From assembly GCA_928724745.1 (NCBI GenBank), contig CAKMXJ010000004.1, positions 310,001 to 374,000 of the forward strand: DNA of 64,000 bases. The letters are read 5' to 3'. The first letter of the stretch is position 1. Every line of letters starts with the position of its first letter. This document shows, in pieces, positions 53,101 to 62,844 of this stretch. The position numbers were made by a program, and so were the translations under genes. Origin of the DNA: Anthracocystis setariae (lineage: Eukaryota; Basidiomycota; Ustilaginomycetes; Ustilaginales; Ustilaginaceae). The notes beneath the pieces are model-generated. The model had not been told where the DNA came from, searched no databases, and saw nothing but the letters and a program-made list of their open reading frames with translations.

Positions 53101-54288
53101 TCGTAAATTTTCTCCTTTCCTCGTCAACGTGTGGAAGAACTCCTTCTTGTTCGTCATGTGTGACGATGCCCCTGAATCGAGGACCCATCCTTCATCTCTG
53201 ATGTGACTTCGGTCAGCGAGGAGGGATTTGTGATTACCGATGTCATCGGTAATCACTTGAGCTGTACTTGCGAAGTGGAGATTGTATGCGGCTGCAGGGT
53301 CTGCAGTGTTTGACACGTCCGTTTCTTGATTGTTTTCTTCGCCAAATTGTGTGGAAGCCACGTGAGCTGATTCCGTGGCCTTGGTCCCGGGTCTCTGTTT
53401 CGACATCATAGCGCCTTTCCTGCAGTGTTCAGTGTGATGTCCTAGACGCCCACACTTTGTGCATCTGAGTCCACACACTGCCTGGATGTGGCCTGGTTTG
53501 CCACATTTGTAGCATGTTCGGACGGCGTAGTTGTTGTGTTGTCGCGGGCCCACTTGTTGGGGTCCCACTGACATCGCCATTTCCGACCTGTTGTTTGAGC
53601 GCGTCGCTTGTTCTCGAAGTAATTCTTCTTCTCGTGCTCTGAGCGACCTCAGAGCGTCGTTGTACCTTTCCAACTCGTTGACTTCGTCAATTGTTTGAGT
53701 GACCTTGTGTAATTTTCCATTTTCGTCCTGAAATTGAAATTCTCTTTTCATGAATTTCTTGTATGTGTCGTTTTCGTGTTGTATCATTGCTTTCCATTGG
53801 TTGTATTCTGGGCGAAGTCTGGTTAGTAGCGCTAGCATGCGCCGTTCGATGTCCATTTTGTCTCCGACTAGGTCTAATTGTTCGCATATTTTGGCGATTC
53901 TTGATGCGAATGAATCGACACTTTCCTTGTCTTCTTGCTTGATTGTGTTTAACTGACTTCTTAGTATTACGAGCCTTAGGCTCAGCCTTTCTTCAAAATG
54001 TTCGCGAAGTCGCTCCCACATCTCGTGTGCGGAGTCTAGTGACTTCACCAGGTGTCTGTAGTCCTGACCAATCGCGTATAGTATCATACCTTTTGCCTTC
54101 ATGGCTGCTTCGTCCCATTCTTCCTTCGATTTAGCGGAATTTTTACTTAGTTTATCCATACTCTGCGTGATGCACATGTACACTTTACCTTTCGACATCA
54201 TTACTGCAGTGAAGTCTTCCTTCCAAGCGAAGTAGTCGTCCAACGACTTGAGCTTGGGAATGCCGAGGAGTCCACTTTCTTTTTCCAT
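50146..54288 (-). CDS. Copia gag-pol polyprotein
   Basis: A 1380-residue single-frame polyprotein from the ATG at 54288. The N-terminal gag-like part (UBN2/retrotran_gag type, LDDYFAWKEDF...SAHEMWERLREHF) is followed by two zinc knuckles, CYKCGKPGHIQAVC and CTKCGRLGHHTEHC. The protease has VLDSGASSHM. Integrase shows WHRRLGHAN...CDVCEVGKH (HHCC) and a DDE core with FVDDYSRH, FLRSDNGGEY and TPQQNGVAERMNRT. Reverse transcriptase has VYVDDIVIVTRS, and RNase H has GYSDADFAGDTDDRKSTTG. Integrase before reverse transcriptase defines Ty1/copia. No internal stop or frameshift appears. Gag and pol share one frame, so gag abundance must be set by other means, such as processing. Confidence 0.97.
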   Translation of the reverse strand: MEKESGLLGIPKLKSLDDYFAWKEDFTAVMMSKGKVYMCITQSMDKLSKNSAKSKEEWDEAAMKAKGMILYAIGQDYRHLVKSLDSAHEMWERLREHFEERLSLRLVILRSQLNTIKQEDKESVDSFASRIAKICEQLDLVGDKMDIERRMLALLTRLRPEYNQWKAMIQHENDTYKKFMKREFQFQDENGKLHKVTQTIDEVNELERYNDALRSLRAREEELLREQATRSNNRSEMAMSVGPQQVGPRQHNNYAVRTCYKCGKPGHIQAVCGLRCTKCGRLGHHTEHCRKGAMMSKQRPGTKATESAHVASTQFGEENNQETDVSNTADPAAAYNLHFASTAQVITDDIGNHKSLLADRSHIRDEGWVLDSGASSHMTNKKEFFHTLTRKGENLRIRTATGQEVKVEGTGKVEFVPIIDGRQGDVVTLDEVLYAPELSANLISLTNLIKSTKINFDTGRKDIAAEISSNGKKILQCKYEGNMMVLQGHTIKREVANLTNIKDTDIEAWHRRLGHANTKSIKEAIETGTGRRIPNKTAIRIQCDVCEVGKHTRSPFDRSNSKSTRPLEMVHSNVMGPYEEDPKGNKYVLTFVDDYSRHVTVIPMKWKDQVTLFFQVYHKYMTTMTGQKVAFLRSDNGGEYINDRMAEFLTKNGIQHRRTAPYTPQQNGVAERMNRTIMDMVRCMLYESGLPTRFWTHAAMHAGHIRNRIPNDWTGAATTPQEMFLGDKAQKDIKTIRPFGCTAYVHIQRAEQGPNSKLQPRSRKMIHLGSSKEHKAYDVIDFNLVDVKVSRDVTFVESEFPAKKNHTFRPNQVNVDKNPQVSNESIMTNEVTDPENEGEVEIQEVDGVDEVIYANLTTQIDFDQMPRKSLDPISLEDAQSRTDWPKWKEAMDKELASHKENETWEVCAKPANDGHVVDCKWVYKLKLNPDGSLDKYKARLVARGFTQREGIDYEETFAPVLKFSTLRILIALTTSLDLKMEQMDVVTAFLNGIITEDIYMKPPPGYWNGKTLKLKKALYGLKQAGRKWYERLDASLREMGFTRIESDFGVYKLGTLSKSLCIIAVYVDDIVIVTRSQDDMDTYKKELTKRFKMTEGGKLKYILGLEVTWGLNETKLSQSAYIKRLVRKFLREDEKGATTPLPTKEEKPDVTALDKNEHKKYRMIVGSLLYAATGTRPDISYATGRLSKELQNPTKTSMKCAIHLLRYLKCTQNIGIHFYKGSATSDVLEGYSDADFAGDTDDRKSTTGVVTVVYGSPINWLSKKQGLVADSTTVAEYIAITESVKDIIWTRALLAELGLRQYESTKIHCDNTAARQLAADPKFHARTKHIDVRFHFIREHVGNGDVKVVPVTTLQQRADCLTKSLGPTKIEEGRRMLNMH

Positions 54289-54372
54289 TGTGTTATCTTG
54301 TTACTTGGTTAATGTTTGTTGGTCTGATGTCGTATCTCTTTCTTTTACTTAGCTTTTGCAGAGGAGTAGCTT

Positions 54373-54384
54373 GGGCTCATAACC
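54373..54384 (-). other. Primer-binding site matching half-tRNA of initiator Met
   Basis: On the minus strand GGTTATGAGCCC starts right after the 5' LTR. Its complement GGGCTCATAACC corresponds to the anticodon stem-loop (CAU) of initiator tRNA-Met rather than to a tRNA 3' end. Priming from a cleaved tRNA is known for Ty5 and Drosophila copia. Confidence 0.8.
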
Positions 54385-54618
54385 TGTGAAAAATAAATGA
54401 GAAAACTAACTAGAATTTCGGCTGCTAAAATACGTGAATCTGACCAACTTATATACAAAATTGAGGTTGCGACGTCTGTGCTGTAGCATACCGCATATTG
54501 TAGTGAAGTCGCTGGTGCATACCGCATATCGCATATCGAAAATGTGGATCGGGGAAACTATCGTGAACTAACATATTTTGTGGGATTTTTATTCTTTGAC
54601 TCGAGACAATTCTTAACA
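54385..54618 (-). repeat. 5' LTR of the copia element
   Basis: 234 bp, TG...CA, the same as 48217-48450 by eye. It should carry the element's promoter and polyadenylation signals. Its outer end is followed by the GGATG target duplication. Confidence 0.96.
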
Positions 54619-54743
54619 GGATGTTGGGGGAATTCCGACTTCCGAGCGTCATTCGCGTGCATTTGGGTTATAATTTCGTTGCAATGGTGTGTGAGCGTCT
54701 TGTTTGTTTCCCCTCAAAACGATATTGGACTATAACGAAAGTG

Positions 54744-55535
54744 ATGGCTGCGATAGTCTCGACCGATTCGACGGCGGCAGTGAAGAAGGGGGAACTGGAT
54801 ACGCTGACGCTCGATCGAATTCTATCGGATCTGGAGCTGTTGGGTTCCAATCACGGTTTGCTCTCGATTGCGAGTACTTCAACCTCGACCTCGACGAATG
54901 CAGGCGCAGGTAGTTGCAAGAACTCGGAGGATCTTCTTGCAGCTTTTGAGGAAGGAAGGCTCGATGCGGGGAGGAAGGAGTATGTGCAGCTGTCGCACGA
55001 GCTGCTGGCGAGGTTCCGAACTGCTCAGCGATTGAATGGTGAGCAGGTTTCGGCGGGGGAGGTCGGGCTGGTGCTACCATCGGAGCGCAAGATTCCGGGC
55101 ACATCATCAGGGGTAGGGTCGAGTGGATCAGCGAGGGAAGGTGGAGGGGAAGATAGACGATCGACTAGGACGGATCTGCTGCATGCGAAAGTGGCGGATC
55201 TGCAAACGCAAGTGGATGCTTGGCATGATGCCCTAGAGTATGCTGTCAAGGTGGCCGAAGATCCGAACGCGGCGAAAGCGAGTGTAGAGAGCGACGAAGT
55301 GGAAGGGGAACATGCGGAGAGGAGTGATCAAGAGACAGCTATGCCATCGACTGCGGGAGTGACGATTCATACTTCGGAGGACTCATATCCATCTCCCAAT
55401 TCGCCTCACACGTCGCAGCCAGGTCCAACACCAGACGAGAAAAGCTCAATAGCCTTTGATTCGAACGAAACCGCTCTAGCGATCGAAGAAGCCCACGACT
55501 TCCAAGACGACGATCCGTGGAACGATTTCTCCTGA
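54744..55535 (+). CDS. Unrecognised acidic protein with DPWNDF C-terminus
   Basis: A 263-residue frame from the ATG at 54744 (MAAIVSTD); an in-frame ATG at 54621 would add 41 residues but overlaps the retrotransposon target site. I do not recognise the family. Visible parts are helical DTLTLDRILSDLELLGSNHG and RKEYVQLSHELLARFRTAQR, a short coiled-coil-like DLLHAKVADLQTQVDAWHDA near residue 150, and an acidic Ser/Pro-rich C-terminal half ending DDDPWNDFS. DPW and WxxF are endocytic adaptor-ear binding motifs, so a link to membrane traffic is possible but weak. The copia element sits 125 bp upstream of the start, so the native promoter has been moved 6.4 kb away. Confidence 0.7.
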   Translation: MAAIVSTDSTAAVKKGELDTLTLDRILSDLELLGSNHGLLSIASTSTSTSTNAGAGSCKNSEDLLAAFEEGRLDAGRKEYVQLSHELLARFRTAQRLNGEQVSAGEVGLVLPSERKIPGTSSGVGSSGSAREGGGEDRRSTRTDLLHAKVADLQTQVDAWHDALEYAVKVAEDPNAAKASVESDEVEGEHAERSDQETAMPSTAGVTIHTSEDSYPSPNSPHTSQPGPTPDEKSSIAFDSNETALAIEEAHDFQDDDPWNDFS

Positions 55536-57437
55536 ACCTGCAGTATCTTACCTCGTAAAACACAATCCATCAACCAACGCGTGTGGATCGCTCACGATTC
55601 CTGCTTCAATTCAGTGGAATCGTTGCTTGGGGTAGCACGTGTGCAGTTGACGCAAGAGGGCTCATCAAGAATTGGTCTCCCCCTTTCCGCTGAGCACCCA
55701 CGGGATCGTTCTCAAGGATGTGTGACTGTGTGTGGTGTAGATTTAATCGGGCAATCTTGCCACCGTGCGACCATCCAGAGTTCACACACACCCGACCAGG
55801 CGGATCGCGTCTGGTGGCGTTGGAATCACGCGGTCTAGTTACGATGAAAGAAGGTTCGTGGGTCGTGGAAGCTGCAAGGGGTTTCCCAAGCGAAGCGGAG
55901 ATGAAAACAGTGTGATATATATCTGGTAATGGTAGCGATGTAGCTTTAGATCGCATCGGCAAGGAACGCACTCCGGGACCAGGTTGCAGTAGTGCTGATA
56001 TATTTTTCGGCACGATCGACCCCTTGTGTGTGTTTTTAGAGGTGGCCGTTCTGGCTTAGCCTAGTGGCGCCAAGGTTAAGCGATTATGCTGCGCCACTTG
56101 TGCAGAACGGTATCGGCATTACAGTATGGGAAAAAGCTGGGTGGTGGAATCTTCTCACATCGGTGCTTGGCGAGATCGGTTCACACGGCGGCCAAGGAAA
56201 CGCTCGGCAGAGTGCGTTGCTCACGTCGCTCCGATGGAATATAGTTGGCCAGGCCATCTTTGGTACTGAAGATCGGACTTGATAGACATGTTTGCAGGGG
56301 TAGCGCTCCGATCGTTGAGAGGTGTGCTGCACTGGATCGGTTTGTGAGATGATTGGCAAGTTCAAAGCGCCAAGCTCGGATCTCGAAGGTATCTGTCCAT
56401 GAACTCAAGAAGCTCGACGAGCCAACTTGATCAACCTGCTGTTACGTTGCCACGAGCATCTCGGCTTCCCATCACGAGACCCAGCTGCAAGCTCAACATT
56501 AGCAATGCTTGGTTCTGTACGTCCAATGCAAAGGAGGACAGCCGAGACTGAAAATGGTGCACTTTATGCGCACTTCCTTGGCGAGCAAGGGAACGAACTA
56601 AGCTCGGCCTGACGTCGGCATAGGTGCGGCAAGGCTACTAAGTACTTGCTTGGCAAAGTCTTGGTTGTTTTGTCCCAATTGACATTTGGGGAAGCGGTCG
56701 AGCCAATCAATACAGACTCGGATTTCAACTTGCAAGGCTCTTTTGCAGTACAGTATATGGAGATAGCTGAGTCCTGTACCAGCAAGTACTGTACAGCCGA
56801 ATGAGTCTTGAGCGTCTCTTTATTTGTAGCCAGCGGATCATGGGATGACTGACCTGCCAATCATCGTCCCTTTGTGCGAATTATCCGAGGGCCGTGAGAA
56901 CCATCTGCAAGCAGGGGAAAACAACTTTGATAGGGTGCGCTGGGAAAGAAATCAGGGTCCAGAATATAGACGGAGTTTACTCGTTTGCCCCAGTTGGGTG
57001 GCGTAACATCTGTAGGGGCTGTCAAAGTGATTCTTCGCATTGAGCATGAGTTAGTTGTCTACGATCATCGCATGCCTAGCTTAAATGGACTTGTCGAACA
57101 ACTTAACCAGTCCGAATTTCGACGTTGAACCAAAGCTTGTTGAACCTAACCCCCTAACTTGTCGAACGAACAAGGCTGACTTGCCCAACATTAACTCTGC
57201 CTTGTCGATCATCGATCCTATCCTGTCGTCTAGTCCTCTATAGCAGGGTAGTCGACTATGAAACCCTCACTCTTCGAATACCTGCACAGACATGGCGAAA
57301 TCCTACCTGACCACCTTGCTTGCGGCAGTTGTTATGCGATCCTCAAACCCAGCCATCCGATTCTTAGGTGCGGTTGGCAAGGTCTTGGCATGTACAACTG
57401 CATACATATGTGCTATTGTAAATTGCGCGATCTTGTC

Positions 57438-57476
<39 letters not shown>

Positions 57477-58326
57477 TGGTGGCAAGTAGGAGGGGGCTGG
57501 GATCGGGTTCCGAAATCACGGTCCACTTGCTCGGGTTCATCACATGGGGTAGCAGCCACCAATCACATTCGCAACCAAGGCCTAGACGCTTGCAAGCAGT
57601 CAGGCCTCGACTACTTTGCATTCAGATTTTGGCCATGTTGTCATCAGCAGCTGTCCGAAGTTTAAAACCACCTCCCGAAAGTGGCGCACGAGCGGCGTGA
57701 CACCCACCTGTACTTGCAGCGAATCCAGATCTGTTTCCCCTAACTTACCCAGCCTTTCACTCACTATCACATCAGTGCGTCTTCCATCACAAACCAGCCC
57801 AGCTGCGGCTTGTCAATACATAGCCACCTTTCTCCCCCCCCCGCCTCATGCACCTCAACATGTAGCTATGTCCAGCGCATCATGCATGAGGACTCTTCCT
57901 ACACACATACTTTGTCCATCTAGTCACACGGACAGTTACTGTCCATTGAGCGCCATGCAGCATTTTATCCCAGCCAAGTGCCAGGGCCGCAAAACACGCT
58001 CTTGCCGTCATAATGAATCACCCAGAAATGCAAAGCAGACTGCTCGAGAGTCGAGATTGGCAAGCAGGGGCCGAGGAGGATTGGATCGAGTTGCAAATTG
58101 GACTGTGCGACGAGTACTAGTACAAAACAATGACATACTAAGAGAATGTGGGTGAGCTGCGAGATTGCGCAAGAGGGGAACAGGGATACAAAAGGAAATT
58201 CGACAGCCAAGAAAGGTTCTATAGTGGCGAAGATACAGTAAAGGGTGACTATCCAAAGGATGCAGAGGTATCCAACACAGCGGACCGTGTAAATGGGAAG
58301 GAATATGAACGACAATGACGAACGAC
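55536..58326. other. 2.8-kb gene-poor region
   Basis: No frame here is convincing. Contents: degenerate CTTGTCGAAC-like repeats at 57089-57210, a (TG)n microsatellite at 57441-57475, TGTAC-type palindromes near 56745 and 56785-56796, and C-rich stretches near 57830. Frames crossing the microsatellite encode CVCVCV and are spurious. Confidence 0.45.
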
Positions 58327-60594
58327 TTAGTGGTGACCAGAGTAGCAAACAGCTTCGGCGACATATGCCTGAGCTGCAGCCACTGCCGATGCGCTGGTCC
58401 GGTAGGAAACAGGAATAGAGCTACGAGGATTGGGTGCGTGTCCAGCGTGATACGTCTGTGCAGCGAGCTCATGCTTGTGTGCAGCATTGTGCTGACGGCG
58501 GTGTGCTATGCTAGCAAATTGTCGACTGGCTGCATGACCTCGAATGCCGGAAGCAGCAGCAGCAGCATGTGCGGCCCAGCCGTCCGGAGCTTCCTGAAGC
58601 TTGACGGTAGTTGCAAGTCCTGTTAGTGCTGCGGCTTCCTCGTCCCAACGGCTCTGTAACCAGCGAGCTGGGAGGCCACGGTTGGCGGTAGCCTTGCTGT
58701 CGACATGGATCGACTCCTCTACACCATCATCGAAGAGACCGTTGAAATGACCGCGGATGGCGTGCTTGCTAGCTGGGGTAGGCGAAGCTCCGGCACAAGG
58801 TTGAGCGACTTCCTCCATACTGTGAGGAACAAATTGAGGTGTGGGAGGTAACCCAGTGTACGATGCCGAGCTTCGGCGAGACTCTCCACTACCGCTGCGA
58901 CTCGAGCAGTCGTCCGAAATATCTCGATAATCCATGGCGGCGGACGAGCGTCCAGATCGTGCAGGCGACTGAACAGCAGCACTTGCTGGGATGTTGACGC
59001 CGAGGCCGGATGGCTGGGTGGCGACGACGTCGCTCATGCTGGTGAGGTTGGAAGCATCGCGGCGGTTGAGGTGACTATCGGCGGGTTTGGCAATAGGGTG
59101 ACGTGACCAATCAACGTTGTCTTGCTCGCAAGACGAGTGGCCCTCGGTCGAGCCGTCGAGTGCAGGGGAAAAGGAGCCGTCCCCCTCGCAGCTGCTGCTG
59201 TCGTGCTCCGAGTCGGAGTAAGTGTCGTACGAGTTGGTGTTGGCGGAGGGGTATCTGTCATGGTCCTCTGCATAGACAATAGGCTGGGTGATCTGTTCAA
59301 AGGTGGCGGCGTGAGGCTGATATCTTACACGGCCAGATTCAGGCTTGCGGGCGGCGCTGATGTGGCGGACAACTTCCGGCGTTGGGTTGTAAGCATGAGC
59401 ATGAGCATGTGCATGTGCATGAGCAGCGCGGGCGGCCTCGAGAGCGGCCTGCTGCTTGAGTTGCTGCTCGCGGTACGCAGCAGCGGCGGCCGCCTTCTCG
59501 GCTTGACGAGCGGCATGTGCATCGGCAGCGGCCCTGCGAGCTAGCGCCTGTCGCTCCTTGATCTCGGCGGTAGTGGCGGTCAGCCTGTCGACACTGCGGA
59601 CCATGCGGCGTAGATCAGCGATGGAGCAGCGAGACTCGGCGCGGAAGGTGAAGACGCGTTTGAGGATGGTGTTGACGCCTTCCGAGATAGGGAGGATCTC
59701 CTTGAGGAAGTCAGGATTGCGGAGGTACTCGCGGAACGTGTCGTCGGCGGGACAGGCCTGCTTCCATGGATTGCGTCCACAGATGAGGTTGACCAAGATG
59801 ACTCCAAGAGACCAGACATCGTTGGCTGCTGTAGAATAGCTGGTAAGGCGGCGAGTGATGCCACCTTGGCATTCGGGACCCATATAGAAAGTCGAACCGC
59901 AGCCAAAGTCGGAGCTGGTCTTATCACCTGTGGCCAAGCCGAAATCGGCCAGCACGACCTTAGCACCACGACGCAAGCAAAGGATGTTTTCAGGTTTGAG
60001 GTCTCGGTGGTAGATGCCCATCGAGTGGCAGAACTCAACTGCATCAAGGATCTGATCAAAGACGTCGCGGATGAGAGCGTCCATCTTGAGTCGGTCTGCA
60101 GTGAAGGCGACATCGATGCCTTGCTCCTCTGCTGCACGGGAAGCGGAGGCTGGCAACATGTAGCGCTGAGTCTCTGTGATCATGCCGAAGAGGTCGCCAT
60201 CTGGGCAGTAGTCGAGGACGACGTAGACGCAAGGGTCTTGTGGGTCGTCGATGACGCGGTGAAGAGTGACAACGTTGGGATGACTCGAGGCCATGGTGTG
60301 GAGCATGATCTCACGACGCTGGAAGGCACGCTGACGGGCATCAAGGCCGACCTTGTTGAGGCATTTGACGGCATAGAAGCCAGAAGCGCTGCCTTGCTTG
60401 GCGGCGAGGAGTGATGCTGAGGCTTGGTGGTTGGAGGTGGATGCCCATGGGCCATTGTGGTGATGAAGGTCGCGAGCGAGGTAGACAACGCCGTAGGCAC
60501 CTAGACCGAGCACTTCGACGAGCTCCAATCGGCCATCGGCGATGCGGTGGCCGATGAGGTTTTTGTGATGTTGGTTCGCACTCGCCGACGACAT
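58327..60594 (-). CDS. Ran1/Pat1-type serine/threonine protein kinase
   Basis: Protein kinase resembling the fungal Ran1/Pat1, Sks1, Vhs1 and Ksp1 group, which link nutrient state to growth and meiosis (family knowledge; substrate here unknown). 755 residues, ATG at 60594. The kinase domain spans about residues 15-330: glycine loop VLGLGAYGVVYLAR, lysine in FYAVKCLNK, catalytic loop YHRDLKPENILC, metal-binding LADFGLATGD, GSTFYMGPECQGG in place of the usual APE, and NDVWSLGVILVNLICGRNPW, typical of this group. A 27-residue insert lies between the glycine loop and the lysine. The C-terminal half is Ser/Ala/His-rich with an (AH)n run near residue 390-400 and is probably disordered. It ends in an Ala-rich helix. 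Confidence 0.92.
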   Translation of the reverse strand: MSSASANQHHKNLIGHRIADGRLELVEVLGLGAYGVVYLARDLHHHNGPWASTSNHQASASLLAAKQGSASGFYAVKCLNKVGLDARQRAFQRREIMLHTMASSHPNVVTLHRVIDDPQDPCVYVVLDYCPDGDLFGMITETQRYMLPASASRAAEEQGIDVAFTADRLKMDALIRDVFDQILDAVEFCHSMGIYHRDLKPENILCLRRGAKVVLADFGLATGDKTSSDFGCGSTFYMGPECQGGITRRLTSYSTAANDVWSLGVILVNLICGRNPWKQACPADDTFREYLRNPDFLKEILPISEGVNTILKRVFTFRAESRCSIADLRRMVRSVDRLTATTAEIKERQALARRAAADAHAARQAEKAAAAAAYREQQLKQQAALEAARAAHAHAHAHAHAYNPTPEVVRHISAARKPESGRVRYQPHAATFEQITQPIVYAEDHDRYPSANTNSYDTYSDSEHDSSSCEGDGSFSPALDGSTEGHSSCEQDNVDWSRHPIAKPADSHLNRRDASNLTSMSDVVATQPSGLGVNIPASAAVQSPARSGRSSAAMDYRDISDDCSSRSGSGESRRSSASYTGLPPTPQFVPHSMEEVAQPCAGASPTPASKHAIRGHFNGLFDDGVEESIHVDSKATANRGLPARWLQSRWDEEAAALTGLATTVKLQEAPDGWAAHAAAAASGIRGHAASRQFASIAHRRQHNAAHKHELAAQTYHAGHAPNPRSSIPVSYRTSASAVAAAQAYVAEAVCYSGHH

Positions 60595-62813
60595 GGTGAC
60601 AGGCGAGGCGGGAGGCTATAGGAAAGTGGCGACGAAGCTGGGCAGAGCGTGATTCAGAGTTGGAAGCGGTTGATGAGATAGACTGGAGCTGAAGACGAAA
60701 AGCTAGAGTCGAATGTTGTGCCAAGACTGTACGGGCATGGATGTTGAGATCAGACGTTGACAATTGGGATCGCAACAGAGAGCGTGGTGGCAGTGATCTG
60801 AACGGTGAAATGGGGGTGGTAGATCGTGAGCTGGCTCGGTGGGGTTGCTGTCGTGGAGTGAGGAAGAGATCGAGGCGGATGATGACGATCAAGACGGCAA
60901 AAACGACGAGTCTTTAAGGTGTAGAACGGAGGAGGTGTTGGTGGTGAACGGATAGATGCGAAACCGGGGAGGATGACGGGGCTTGCCAAACGAATACGGT
61001 AGGAGGAGTCGAGGATTATGAAGGAAGTAGTCGTGGTTAAGGGGAGCTCCGATCCGACTTGCTGGGCAGGGCAGGGCAGGGCAGGCTCAGCACAGGAGGA
61101 GTACGGCCTGGATATCCAGGCAGAATGATGCAGCGAGACAGGCAAAGACACAGAAAGCTGCAGCTGCAGTTGCTGAGAGCATGGCCAGAGTCGGAGCCAG
61201 AGGCAGAGGCAGAGCCAGAGCCAGAGCCAAAGCCAGAGGTGTATGATGACTGACGCGGGCAGAAAACCAAAACCCAGGCGCCATACAATGTGACACCCAG
61301 CAGAAACGACACGGAATCGGTAGGCCGCCCGCCATACGCTGTCCGATCTGGAAAGGAAACGAAAGGACAAAAGACGACAGGGGAGCTCTGGAACAGAGAC
61401 CGGAACTGGACGTGAGAGGGGCAGGAACAGGGGAGATGAAAGCGACGGGCGAGTGACCATGAGAAAAAGAAAGCGGAAAAGGAATTGGGGCAAATGCATC
61501 GAGATGCCTTGTGCATCGAGGCTGAGGCTGCATGCATCACTCACCACCCATGCGGATGCGTACTGTACTCCAACGGCGCCCAACCAATAATTGATATTGA
61601 GTGACAAAATAAGAAAAATAATGAAAAACTGGATTGGATGACGACGGGCAATGCGCTGTATGATTTTGACGGAAACGGACCCAGTGACACTATTTGCCTT
61701 CAAGGTTCAGTTCAGCACAGCACCACGTCTAAACGGTTCCAGAGCGGAGTAGAACCAAATGGTGTCAGCTGGGCAAATTTGCTTTTTCAAAGAAACATTA
61801 AAAAAAAAAAAAAAAAAGAGGGACTCCGAATCCAGCAGGTCAGCAGCGCATGCGTTCTGTTCAGTACTCCAATTCAGAAAGATTAGCCAAGCTGGACTGT
61901 ACAGTAGCGTGGCCTCCGGCACGCGCCTGTCTGAGACTAAATGCAGTCAAGGCTAGTGTGGTCAGACGTGCAGATCGAGAATTTCCACACCACGAACGCC
62001 ATTTTTTTCATTTCTTTTACAGGATCACTTTTTTTTTTAACAAAAAAAGGAACTGGACGGATGCAACTTCAGGCGCGTGGCTGCTGCTTGCGGCGCCAAA
62101 ACAAACCCGAACCTGCTGACAGTTCACTTCTGCCGTGATCGACTCCGTGTGTCCATCTATACCCGTCCATGCAGCCGTCGTCCAGCCCCAAAACCTGGCT
62201 ATAGGCTACAACAGTCTCGAATTCTTGGCACAATTCGCCGCAAGCAAGCATGTCGATTCACAAACTGAGGTTCAATTTTGCCATCAGCTCATACGGCGGC
62301 GTTTATCCATATCGATTCCAAGATACACAGAGCCAAGAACCAAGCCAACCAACACCATGCACCATGCACCATGTACGATGCAAGTACGGCCATTGCAAGC
62401 GGCTTGAATCCTGTTCCCGAAAGTCGAGAGCTTTCTAGCAAAAAAAAAAAAAAGATGAGAGACGAGCACAGACTGACCTGCCTGCAAGACCCAATCGACC
62501 CTAAACGACGAGCTCGATCGATTGGCGTCGCACCCGGCGTTTTCCACAAATCTGCTACTACTGTAAGCCGGCTTCATCTATCCACGTTGGCGCCATGGAC
62601 GCCGTTTCTTGCCGTGCTTGTCTTCGCATGCACGCCAGTTCTTGTCATCGGGAGCATCCTTGTCACCGAATTGTTGGTGGTAGTTGCCCAGAAGGGTGGG
62701 AAAAAAACTAATTTCGCACATCTACGGGGTAGCAAGGCACACAGCAACAAAACGCCGCACGCAGTCTCGATCCTTCCTTTTCTACCACGGTAGTCCTCAG
62801 CATGCTTGGACCG

Positions 62814-62844
<31 letters not shown>

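Larger units (their letters stand above)
48217..54618 (-). mobile_element. Complete Ty1/copia LTR retrotransposon (6402 bp)
   Basis: Two 234-bp LTRs (48217-48450 and 54385-54618), each TG...CA, look identical by eye, and GGATG flanks the element on both sides. It is read from the minus strand, so the right LTR is the 5' LTR. Next to it lies a primer site matching the anticodon region of initiator tRNA-Met; next to the left LTR is a purine tract. A single gag-pol frame has protease, integrase, reverse transcriptase and RNase H in copia order. A further gene lies between pol and the 3' LTR. Identical LTRs and an intact pol point to a recent insertion and a possibly active element. Confidence 0.97.

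Noticed and set aside
57258..57665. Cys/Val repeat protein
   Set aside because: The repeat is a translated (TG)n microsatellite.
60750..61703. 317-codon minus frame upstream of the kinase
   Set aside because: It begins with TTG, is built on (AGAGCC)n and similar repeats, and shows no domain.
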